Shown here: positions 1-5,906 of the stretch, one piece after another | Layout of the letters: each line of letters opens with the position of its first letter | Position numbering within the stretch: the first letter of the stretch is position 1 | From: Actinomycetes bacterium | GTDB taxonomy: Bacteria > Actinomycetota > Acidimicrobiia > Acidimicrobiales > Palsa-688 | Assembly: GCA_021827225.1 (NCBI GenBank) | Contig: JAKAXG010000025.1 | Location: 1-15,737, forward strand | DNA length: 15,737 nt | Direction of reading: 5' to 3' | Position numbers and translations under genes: made by a program | Notes under the pieces: generated by a model | Told to the model about the DNA's origin: nothing | What the model saw: only the letters and a program-made list of their open reading frames with translations | Database searches by the model: none

Positions 1-1
1 C

Positions 2-553
2 GGCGGGGTCGGAGTGGCCGTCGGGCAGTCCGGCGGGTCCGCCCACCCCAGCGCGTCCCGGGCCGCCGGGCCCTCCGCCGGTGCGTCGGCCTCGGTCTCG
101 GGACCGGCCGGCCCGCCGGCGGCCGGCCCGCTCGCCGCCCCGGGATCCCCGACGCGCAACCAGCAGGGCCCGGCCGCGGCCCGCTCCCCGGAGTTCAACG
201 CCGGGCTGAGCCCGGCCCCGGCCCCGGCGTCGGGAACGTCGAGTTCGTCGGCGTCGTCGTCGGCGGCGGGGGCGGGGACGGCCCGCTACGCCCCGGAGGC
301 GGCGCCGGTCGTGGCATCGCTCAGCCCGGACCGGGGGCCGGCCGGCGGCGGGACGTGGGTGACCATCACCGGGCAGTGGCTGTCGGGGGTCACCTCGGTG
401 CGCTTCGGTGCCGTGGCGGCCGCCCGGCTGGTGGTGGTGTCGGCCGGCCAGGTGCGGGCCCTCACCCCGCCCGGCCCGGCCGGTCCGGTCCGGGTGACGC
501 TCAGCGGCCCGGCCGGGACGGCCACCGCCGCCTTCACCTACCTGCCGGGGTGA
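2..553 (+). CDS. IPT/TIG-domain surface protein, C-terminal part (5' end outside window)
   Basis: The reading frame is open back to the first bases, so the gene very probably starts upstream; a GTG at 14 is the first possible start inside the window. The first roughly 95 residues are a low-complexity Ala/Pro/Gly/Ser linker. The last roughly 80 form one IPT/TIG (immunoglobulin-like) domain, recognisable from the opening VASLSPDRGPAGGGTWVTI, the middle FGAVAAARLVVVSAGQVRAL and the terminal AAFTYLPG. Such domains occur in secreted or wall-associated adhesins and enzymes, so this end is likely extracellular, held away from the cell by the linker. No catalytic motif is visible here. The stop at 551-553 is followed at once by a GC palindrome. 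The domain call is firm; the function of the whole protein cannot be told. Confidence 0.75.
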   Translation, partial: GGVGVAVGQSGGSAHPSASRAAGPSAGASASVSGPAGPPAAGPLAAPGSPTRNQQGPAAARSPEFNAGLSPAPAPASGTSSSSASSSAAGAGTARYAPEAAPVVASLSPDRGPAGGGTWVTITGQWLSGVTSVRFGAVAAARLVVVSAGQVRALTPPGPAGPVRVTLSGPAGTATAAFTYLPG

Positions 554-567
554 CCGCCGGCCGGCGG
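554..567. repeat. 14-bp perfect GC palindrome between convergent genes
   Basis: CCGCCGGCCGGCGG lies directly after the stop of the IPT/TIG gene and 23 bp from the stop of the PIN toxin gene on the other strand. It could form a short hairpin in either transcript and act as a weak bidirectional terminator, but no T-run follows. It partly overlaps the left 25-bp direct repeat. Confidence 0.35.
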
Positions 568-584
568 CAGGGTGCGGCCGGCGG
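560..584 (+). repeat. Left 25-bp direct repeat flanking vapBC
   Basis: The same 25 bases occur at 1257-1281 in the same orientation with one mismatch (G567 versus A1264). The shared 17-base core is CAGGGTGCGGCCGGCGG. Each copy also holds GCCGGC near both ends, giving a possible 6-bp stem with an 11-base loop. The two copies bracket the vapBC module exactly, with no other gene between them. Confidence 0.7.
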
Positions 585-589
585 GTGGG

Positions 590-967
590 TCAGAGCGGGA
601 CCAGTTGGAGCGAGGGGTCGAGGAGACGCAGATCGTCGGGATCGGAGGTGATCACCCGCTGGCCGGACCGGCGGGCGCAGATCACCACGTGGGCGTCGAC
701 GATGTCCGACGTTCCGGTGGCGGACAGGAGCCGGCCCACCGCCGCGGCGTCCGCCCGGTCCAGGGATGGGAGGTCCGTGTAGGGCTGGCGGGACAGTCGC
801 AGCAGAGCGACCTGGCGTTCGGGGCGGCGCAGGACCTGGGCCAGGACGGTGGCCGGCAGCGTCACCCGGGTGCCGGTCTCCCGGGCCCGGGCCAGGAGCA
901 CGACCATCCGGCGGTCGCCCCCCTCGAGGGCGAGCAGCGCTCCGGCGTCGAGGGTGATCCCGGCCAT
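590..967 (-). CDS. vapC: PIN-domain ribonuclease toxin (VapC-type)
   Basis: A 125-residue protein, normal length for a VapC toxin; PIN toxins cut specific RNAs with a metal held by acidic residues. The first acid is in the N-terminal TLDAGALLAL (D7); later acids lie in SDIVDAHV (D88, D91) and in SDPDDL (D109, D111, D112). The position where many VapC proteins have Glu (PATVLAEV-like) reads PATVLAQV here (Q44). From memory, an actinobacterial PIN subfamily also has Gln there, so this need not mean loss of activity. The ATG at 965-967 overlaps the antitoxin stop by one base (TGATG), indicating translational coupling. An upstream in-frame start at 1024 would extend into the antitoxin gene and is less likely. 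Toxin-antitoxin role is inferred from family and gene pairing. Confidence 0.85.
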   Translation of the reverse strand: MAGITLDAGALLALEGGDRRMVVLLARARETGTRVTLPATVLAQVLRRPERQVALLRLSRQPYTDLPSLDRADAAAVGRLLSATGTSDIVDAHVVICARRSGQRVITSDPDDLRLLDPSLQLVPL

Positions 968-1230
968 CAGGCGGCCGGAACATTGCCGGTCGCCGGCCCC
1001 GAGCCCAGGACGTCGTCCGCCCACGCCCGCTCATCGTCGGTGAGGGCGCCCCCGGTGACGGCCAGGCGGTCGCGCAGCACGCTGTCCCAGCCGGCCAGGT
1101 CGTCGAGCGCGGCAGCCACCGCGTGCTGCACGAAACCCGACACTGAGCCGGCCGTGCCCTGATCCACCAGGTCCCGGATGCGCTGGACCTGATCGACCTC
1201 CAGCGTCACCGTCACCTTCCGGGTCGCCAT
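967..1230 (-). CDS. vapB: Ribbon-helix-helix antitoxin (VapB-type)
   Basis: An 87-residue protein whose first 45 residues, starting MATRKVTVTLEVDQVQRI, look like a ribbon-helix-helix fold: a basic beta strand, then helices RIRDLVDQ and SGFVQHAVAAAL. This part should bind DNA as a dimer and repress its own operon. The acidic tail (LTDDERAWADDVLG) is the kind that wraps and neutralises a PIN toxin. It precedes the toxin and overlaps it by one base. ATG 1230 was chosen because a TANNNT-like hexamer lies just upstream, suggesting a leaderless message; an alternative ATG at 1242 would add four residues. The VapB assignment rests on fold and partner. Confidence 0.82.
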   Translation of the reverse strand: MATRKVTVTLEVDQVQRIRDLVDQGTAGSVSGFVQHAVAAALDDLAGWDSVLRDRLAVTGGALTDDERAWADDVLGSGPATGNVPAA

Positions 1231-1237
1231 ACCGTTC

Positions 1238-1243
1238 ACCATA
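1238..1243 (-). promoter_or_regulatory. Candidate -10 element of a leaderless vapBC promoter
   Basis: On the minus strand this reads TATGGT, matching the actinobacterial TANNNT pattern, and ends eight bases before the ATG at 1230, so transcription could begin at or beside the start codon. No good -35 is seen; the place where it would lie falls inside the right 25-bp repeat. Confidence 0.35.
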
Positions 1244-1256
1244 CAACCGGTGGCCC

Positions 1257-1281
1257 GCCGGCGACAGGGTGCGGCCGGCGG
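1257..1281 (+). repeat. Right 25-bp direct repeat flanking vapBC
   Basis: Second copy of the repeat at 560-584, 24 of 25 bases identical and 697 bp away. It sits in the divergent region between the antitoxin start (1230, minus) and the RidA-family start (1304, plus), so it could also be part of either promoter. Confidence 0.7.
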
Positions 1282-1303
1282 CCCGATCGGCCAGGCTGCA
1301 GCG

Positions 1304-1714
1304 GTGGAAGACAATGCTGACGGCGAGGTGCTGCGGGTCGGGTCCGGGTCTCCCTTCGAGGCGGTGATCGGCTTCAGCCGGGCCGTGCGGACCGGTGACC
1401 GGGTGCTGGTGTCGGGCACCGCCCCGGTGTGGCCCGACGGCGGCTGCGACCCCGACCCGGCGGCCCAGGCCCGGCGCTGCTTCGAGATCATCGGCGAGGC
1501 CATCGACCGGCTGGGGGCGTCGATGGCCGACGTGGTGCGCACCCGCATGTACATCACCGACCCGGCGCTGTCCGACGCGGTGGGCCGGGTGCACGGGGAG
1601 ATCTTCGCCTCCCACCGGCCGGCGGCCACCATGGTGGTGGTGGCCGCCCTGCTCGACCCCCGCTGGAAGGTGGAGATCGAGGTGGAGGCCCGGGCCGGGA
1701 CCCTCAGCCGGTGA
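1304..1714 (+). CDS. RidA/YjgF-fold protein lacking the deaminase arginine
   Basis: A 136-residue protein of usual length for the RidA/YjgF/YER057c family, which forms trimers with active sites at subunit interfaces. Family landmarks: FSRAVRTGDRVLVSGTAPV, a middle helix RRCFEIIGEAIDRLGASMADVVRTRMYITD, and the ending KVEIEVEA. True RidA enzymes, which hydrolyse toxic 2-aminoacrylate and other imines, have Arg in a PAR motif; here it reads PAAT (Ala at about residue 108). It probably belongs to a Rid subgroup without imine deaminase activity. GTG 1304 was chosen because homology begins soon after; the GTG at 1250 would add a low-complexity extension running through the direct repeat. No strong ribosome site is seen. 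Its 3' end overlaps the opposing DUF72 gene by 11 bp. Confidence 0.82.
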   Translation: MEDNADGEVLRVGSGSPFEAVIGFSRAVRTGDRVLVSGTAPVWPDGGCDPDPAAQARRCFEIIGEAIDRLGASMADVVRTRMYITDPALSDAVGRVHGEIFASHRPAATMVVVAALLDPRWKVEIEVEARAGTLSR

Positions 1715-2615
1715 GGATGGCCGCCAGGTCGGCGGCGTTGCGCACGCCGTAGTCCTGGTAGCAGTTGTTCATGAGGGCGTGCACCCGCCCGGCCCGGTCG
1801 GCCAGGTCCCGCAGCCTGGGCGCCCACTCCTGCAGCTCCGCCTCGGTGTACAGGTAGCGGAACCGCTCCGCGGCGCTGCCGGTGCGGCCGCTCCAGGTGT
1901 CGTCGTTGCGGCCGTGGAAGCGGACCACCGCCAGGTCCGGGGTGGTCACCTCGGCCACCGGCGGCAGCCCCGACGCCGCCGGGGCGTCGACCACCACCAG
2001 GGCCAGGCCGGCGTCCTTCAGCAGCCCGAGGGTGCGGTCCCGGTCCCGGTCGTCGGCCAGCCAGGTGGGGGAGCGGAACTCCACGCACACCGGGGCGTCC
2101 TCCCAGCGCTCCCGGATGGCCGCCACCTCGTCCCGGTTGTCCTTCTTGGCGGTGAACCACTGCGGGTACTGCACGAGCACCGCCCCCAGCTTGCCGGCGT
2201 CGGCCAGCGGCCGCAGGGCGTGCAGGAACCGGGCCCACACCTCGTCCACCGCGTCGGGCGGCAGGTGCGACAGGTACACGTTGGCCTTGCCGGCGAACTC
2301 CGGCTTGATCGCGTCTCGGATGTCGGGCCACAGCGAGTTGGGCCGGGCCGGGTGGCCGGTGAGGAGGGAGTAGGCCTTGACGTTCATGGTGAAGCCGGGC
2401 GTGGTGCGCTCGGCCCACGCCTCGGTCAGCTGCGGGGTCGGCGGGAAGTAGTAGGTGCTGTCGGCCTCGGCCAGGGTGAAATGCTCGGCGTAGAAGGCCA
2501 GCCGCTCGGCCGCCGACATCGAGCGCTTCGGGTACCAGTCCGTGTCCTTGACCAGCGTCTGGTCCGTCCACGAGCAGGTACCGACGAGGATCTCACCCCG
2601 AGCCACGCCACCCAT
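1704..2615 (-). CDS. DUF72 family protein (YecE-like)
   Basis: A 303-residue protein of typical DUF72 length, a TIM-barrel-like family of undefined biochemical role. Landmarks in order: ILVGTCSWTDQ at the N-terminus, ADSTYYFPPTP (the family's usual VE-x-STFY-x-P region), the VLVQYPQWF strand, VCVEFRSPTW, VVRFHGRNDDTW, and the C-terminal MNNCYQDYGVRNA. ATG 2615 was chosen because the family homology begins about ten residues later; GTG 2606 is also possible, and an open frame extends further upstream without homology. It reads in the same direction as the TetR fragment 80 bp upstream, with a 19-bp palindrome between. It converges on the RidA-family gene and overlaps it by 11 bp. No substrate can be assigned. 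Confidence 0.88.
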   Translation of the reverse strand: MGGVARGEILVGTCSWTDQTLVKDTDWYPKRSMSAAERLAFYAEHFTLAEADSTYYFPPTPQLTEAWAERTTPGFTMNVKAYSLLTGHPARPNSLWPDIRDAIKPEFAGKANVYLSHLPPDAVDEVWARFLHALRPLADAGKLGAVLVQYPQWFTAKKDNRDEVAAIRERWEDAPVCVEFRSPTWLADDRDRDRTLGLLKDAGLALVVVDAPAASGLPPVAEVTTPDLAVVRFHGRNDDTWSGRTGSAAERFRYLYTEAELQEWAPRLRDLADRAGRVHALMNNCYQDYGVRNAADLAAILTG

Positions 2616-2683
2616 CCTGGGCCCCCCGGGGCCGGCCCCGCAACCGGTCGGCGCCGACCCGGCGCCCCCCGGGGCGTAGAAAT

Positions 2684-2702
2684 GGCCCTGACGGTCAGGG
2701 CC
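2684..2702. promoter_or_regulatory. 19-bp perfect palindrome, operator or hairpin
   Basis: GGCCCTGACGGTCAGGGCC is two 9-base arms around one base. It covers the stop codon of the TetR fragment and lies about 70 bp upstream of the DUF72 start on the minus strand. The TGAC-G-GTCA centre looks like a dimeric-repressor site. As RNA, an 8-bp stem with a 3-base loop followed on the minus strand by ATTTCT could also act as a weak terminator. Confidence 0.5.
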
Positions 2703-3129
2703 GCTCCGGCCCGGCCGATCCGAACAGCACCCGCTGCCAGGCCCGACCGAGCGTGGCCCCGGCGACGTCCACCGGCACGCCACGGGGGCGGGCGAAGGTC
2801 TCGAACAGGTACCGCTCGTTCATCCACACCAGAGCCCGGGCCGTCTCCGAGGGGTGCTCCAACCGGACCAGGCCCCGCTCGGCCAGCTCGGCCAGACGGG
2901 CCTCGACCGGCTCCAGGAACGACTCCACCATGTCGTGCCACGCCGCCTGGATCCGGCTGCCGCTGGTGGCGGCGTCGCTGAACGCCAGCAGCAGGCCCCG
3001 GTGGCGGGCCCACACCTGCGCCAGGGCGGTGGTGGCTTCCACCAGTCCGCCCTCGGCGTCGGTGCCGGGCAGCAACCACAGGTCGGCCGCCTCGGCCAGC
3101 TCGGCGCGGACCGCCGCGAGCAGGCCCAG
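2695..3129 (-). pseudogene. TetR-family regulator, C-terminal fragment without HTH
   Basis: About 144 residues of recognisable TetR-type ligand-binding domain: AAVRAELAEAADLWL, a helix TALAQVWARHRGLLLAFSD, then WHDMVESFLEPVEARLAEL, a RLEHPSETARALVWMNERYL helix and the closing GRAWQRVLFG. This resembles the EthR-like subgroup with a TetR_C-type domain. The N-terminal 50-60 residues with the DNA-binding HTH are absent: upstream of about 3130 the minus-strand frame continues but is antisense to the ferritin-like gene. No start codon or ribosome site fits the fragment. The truncation coincides with the missing 5' end of the opposing gene, as expected if one deletion removed both starts and the shared promoter region, or if the assembly is chimeric. 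Confidence 0.75.
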
Positions 3130-3804
3130 CAGCACGACGAGGCCCGCCACGTGGAGGTCTACAGCCGCTACCTGCACGAGAAGATCGGCCTGGTCTACCC
3201 GATCAACCCCAACCTGGCCAGCCTGCTGCACGACACCGTCAGTGACAGCCGCTGGGACATGACCTACCTGGGGATGCAGGTCCTGATCGAGGGCCTGGCC
3301 CTGGCCTCTTTCGGTCTGATTCGCAACATGGCGGCCGAGCCCCTGGCCAGGGCCATCAACGCGTACGTCATGCAGGACGAGGCCCGCCATGTCATGTTCG
3401 GGCGCCTGGCCCTGCGGGACTACTACCCGCAGCTGAGCGAGGCAGAGCGCGACGAGCGGGAGGAATTCTGCGTCGACGCGTGCTACCGGATGCGGGACCG
3501 GTTCATGGCCGAGGAGGTCTGGGAGCGCCTCGAGCTGCCGCTCGAAGCGACCAAGTGGGTGGACCAGAGCGAGATGTTCCTGCGCTTCCGGGTGTATCTC
3601 TTCACCCGCATCGTGCCGATCATCCGTGACATCGGCCTGTGGGGACCGAAGATCCGCCGGGCCTTCGAGGACATGGGCGTGATGGGCTTCGCCGACAGCG
3701 ACATCGACGCCGAGATGGCCACCGACGAGGCGGCCGCCGAGCAGTTCGACGAGGAGCACCGCAGTCACCTCGAGGAGGTGGCCAAGGCGGCCGGCTCCTC
3801 GTGA
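3130..3804 (+). pseudogene. Diiron ferritin-like oxidase/oxygenase, 5'-truncated
   Basis: About 224 residues of a helical diiron carboxylate protein. Metal-binding motifs visible: DEARHVEVYSRYL (3136 onward; Glu and His of ExxH), LIEGLAL (Glu at 3289-3291) and QDEARHVMFG (3376 onward; second ExxH). The family also needs a first metal-binding Glu on a helix before the first DEARH; that part is missing, so the fragment should not hold a normal diiron centre. It resembles the ferritin-like/AurF-like group, but exact substrate cannot be told. An open frame continues upstream to an ATG at 2854, giving a 316-residue ORF that a gene caller would accept; its first roughly 92 residues are antisense TetR and not real. 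The C-terminus (an acidic helix ending KAAGSS) looks intact. Confidence 0.78.
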
Positions 3805-3809
3805 CCGCC

Positions 3810-3823
3810 GGCCCGGCCGGGCC
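3810..3823. terminator. GC palindrome after the ferritin-like stop, possible terminator
   Basis: GGCCCGGCCGGGCC begins six bases after the stop codon and precedes the start region of the next gene. It could fold as a short GC hairpin. No T-run follows, so termination is only a suggestion. Confidence 0.3.
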
Positions 3824-3844
3824 CCTCAATGGGTCCGGTCGGGC

Positions 3845-3850
3845 TAGCTT
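3845..3850 (+). promoter_or_regulatory. Candidate -10 element upstream of the MarP-like gene
   Basis: TAGCTT fits the actinobacterial TANNNT -10 pattern and lies 35 bp before the GTG start at 3885. No convincing -35 hexamer is seen at the right distance. Confidence 0.25.
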
Positions 3851-3884
3851 CTCGGCCATGACGTCGACTGGGCGGCGGGTATAG

Positions 3885-5090
3885 GTGCGCGGCGACTGGC
3901 TGGACCTGGTCCTGGTGGCCCTGGCGGTGTTGTTCGCCTGGCGGGGCCACCGCAGCGGCCTGCTCGTGTCGGCGGCCACGGTCGCCGGCCTGGTCGGCGG
4001 GGCGTGGCTGGCCATGAGCGTGGTGGCTCCCCGGGTAGGACGCCTGGTGGCGCACTCCGCCACGCGCCCGGTGACCATCGCCGTGGTCCTGGCCGGGGCC
4101 GTGGTCGGCCAGGAGGTGGCGGCGGGTCTGGCCTGGTCGCTGCGGCAACGGCTGGGCACCGACGTCGTGTCCCGGGTCGTCGGCCGGCTCGACTCGTGGG
4201 CCGGGGCGACCGGACAGGTGGCGGCCTTGCTGTTCGTGGCCTGGGCCGTGGCCATGGCCGTGTCGGTCCTGCCGCCCAGTTCGCTCACCGGTCAGATCCA
4301 GGACTCGCTGGTCCTGCACGGCGTCGACACGGTGGTGCCGGTATCGGTGACACAGGGCTTCTCCGGCCTTCTGCGCACCCTGCAGGACCGGGCTTTCCCG
4401 CCCATCTTCGATCATTTCCAGCAGCAGCCCGTCCTGCCCGCGGCGCCGCCCGTGCCGGGGGCGGTACCACCGGCGGTGATAGCCGCAGACGCCACGTCGA
4501 TCGTGAAGATCCTGGCAACCGAGCCGGAGTGCTCGACCGACAGCGAGGGAAGCGGCTTCGTGGTCTCGGCCGACCACGTGGTCACCAACGCCCACGTGGT
4601 CGCCGGGTCCCGTTCGGTCGAGATCCTCCAGAACGGCGCCGGTCGGGCCATCGGCGCCACCGCCCGGGTCGTCTACTACGACCCCCGGGTCGACCTGGCG
4701 GTGCTCTACGTCCCGAATCTGGGGCTGCCGGCCCTGCACTTCGGGGCGCCGGCGGCGCCGGGGTCGGACGCCGCGGTGGTCGGCTACCCCGAGAACGGTC
4801 CTTTCACCGTGGACCCGGCCCGGGTGGGCGGCACCGAGGAGGCCACCGGGCCCGACATCTACCAAAGCGCCCAGGTCACCCGCCAGATCTACTCCCTGCG
4901 GGCGGTCGTCCGTCCGGGCAACTCCGGAGGCCCCCTCCTCGATCGGGCCGGGGCGGTGGACGGCATCGTCTTCGCCCGCGGCGTCGGCGTGGCCGACGTC
5001 GGTTACGCGCTGACCGCTGCCCAGGTACAGCCCGGCGTCGGGGTGGGGGAGGTTTCCACCGCCGCCGTCCCGACCGAAGGTTGCACCTGA
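3885..5090 (+). CDS. marP: MarP-like membrane-anchored serine protease (CvpA + trypsin-like)
   Basis: A 401-residue protein with the architecture of mycobacterial MarP (Rv3671c), a periplasmic protease needed for acid and oxidative stress resistance. Residues about 5-130 form a CvpA-type domain of four hydrophobic helices. After a Pro/Ala linker, a chymotrypsin-like domain spans about 200-395. The catalytic triad is visible: H237 in TNAHVVAG, D270 in DPRVDLAVL, S347 in RPGNSGGPLL. Two cysteines (C216 in EPECST and C400 in the terminal EGCT) sit where MarP has the disulfide that links its two ends. GTG 3885 directly follows an in-frame TAG, so no longer form is possible, and the N-terminus matches the family. 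The usual nth/hydrolase neighbours of mycobacterial marP are not seen in this window. Confidence 0.9.
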   Translation: MRGDWLDLVLVALAVLFAWRGHRSGLLVSAATVAGLVGGAWLAMSVVAPRVGRLVAHSATRPVTIAVVLAGAVVGQEVAAGLAWSLRQRLGTDVVSRVVGRLDSWAGATGQVAALLFVAWAVAMAVSVLPPSSLTGQIQDSLVLHGVDTVVPVSVTQGFSGLLRTLQDRAFPPIFDHFQQQPVLPAAPPVPGAVPPAVIAADATSIVKILATEPECSTDSEGSGFVVSADHVVTNAHVVAGSRSVEILQNGAGRAIGATARVVYYDPRVDLAVLYVPNLGLPALHFGAPAAPGSDAAVVGYPENGPFTVDPARVGGTEEATGPDIYQSAQVTRQIYSLRAVVRPGNSGGPLLDRAGAVDGIVFARGVGVADVGYALTAAQVQPGVGVGEVSTAAVPTEGCT

Positions 5091-5151
5091 GCGGCCCGGC
5101 CCGGGGCGCGGTGGACGCTCGGGAGGTCCGGAGCTCACCGGCGGCGAAGGG

Positions 5152-5906
5152 ATGACCCTGAGACCCAGGAGCAGAGCCGCCGCCGCGGTGCTGGCAGTGC
5201 TGGCCGGCGCCACCCCGGCGATCGCCGCAGCGCCGGTCGAGCCGGTGGTGCGCCACGTGTTCGTCATCGTGGTGGAGAACGAGGGTTAGCCGCGGGTTAG
5301 CCGGCCACGTCCGGCTCGCCCGCCAGCGACCCGTACCTGGCCCGCACCCTGCCGGCTGGAGGGGCCCTGCTCAGCCGGTACTACGCCACCGGGCATGTCA
5401 GCAACGACAACTACATCGCCATGGTCTCCGGTCAGGGGCCCAACCCCCAGAACCAGTCGGACTGCCAGGTCTACGACGACTTCGTGGGCACCGGCCCGAC
5501 CTCCCACGGTCAGGCGGTGGGGACCGGCTGCGTCGGCGGGCACCACCGGCTGGTCACCGACTTGGCGAAGGTGTCGACCACCCCCAACCTGTCGTTCGTC
5601 ATCCCCAATGTGGTCCGCAGGAACGAGTCGATGTCGCCCAGGGCGCTGCGACCGGACGGCTGGTTGGTGCAGGGGTAGTCGTGCCCGGCCGGCCACCCCG
5701 CTTCCGGGAGTGACCGGGCTGGGCGGCGGCCGGGTGGGTGCGCTGCTGCTGTCGCCCTGTATCCGTCCCGGCACCGTCAGCGCCACCCCGTACAACCGCT
5801 ACTCGCTGCTGGCCTCCATCGAGGATTTCTTCGGGCTGCCCCGGCTCGGCTACGCGGCCACGACCTCGAGCACCTCGGCCAGGATGTCTTCGATGCTCAC
5901 CCGTAG
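5152..5906 (+). pseudogene. Secreted acid phosphatase/phosphoesterase, multiply disrupted
   Basis: Pieces of one alkaline/acid-phosphatase-family esterase remain in order but in different frames. ATG 5152 (preceded by GAAGG) encodes a signal peptide and HVFVIVVENEG, then an in-frame TAG at 5287 where homologs continue with an aromatic residue. A second piece in another frame (about 5310-5678) carries DPYLARTLPAGGALLSRYYA, GHVSNDNYIAMVSGQGPNPQ and TDLAKVSTTPNLSFVIPN. Between GTGCV and TDLAKV roughly 90 residues expected in the family are missing. A third piece in the first frame (about 5705-5855) has VTGLGGGRVGALLLSP and NRYSLLASIEDFFGLPRLGYA. The last piece (GHDLEHLGQDVFDAHP, stop at 5904-5906) needs another frame change. 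Upstream neighbour is the MarP-like gene; the end overlaps the next gene by 14 bp, a trace of an operon. Confidence 0.82.
5283..5304 (+). repeat. 11-bp tandem duplication inside the phosphatase pseudogene
   Basis: GGGTTAGCCG occurs twice with a period of 11 bases (5283-5292 and 5294-5303). Removing one 11-base unit restores the reading frame between ENEG and the SPASDPYLAR segment, so the duplication explains the first frameshift. The TAG inside each unit would still interrupt the protein. Confidence 0.8.

Noticed and set aside
967..2571. A 534-residue minus-strand frame through DUF72, RidA and the antitoxin
   Set aside because: Only its last 87 residues are real (the antitoxin); the rest is out of frame with DUF72 and antisense to RidA.
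2854..3804. A 316-residue plus-strand ORF across the tetR/ferritin junction
   Set aside because: The first roughly 92 residues are antisense to a clear TetR C-terminal domain; only the part after about 3130 has homology.
3765..5267. A 500-residue open frame antisense to marP
   Set aside because: Arg/Gly/His-rich with no family pattern, while the plus frame has a full catalytic triad.
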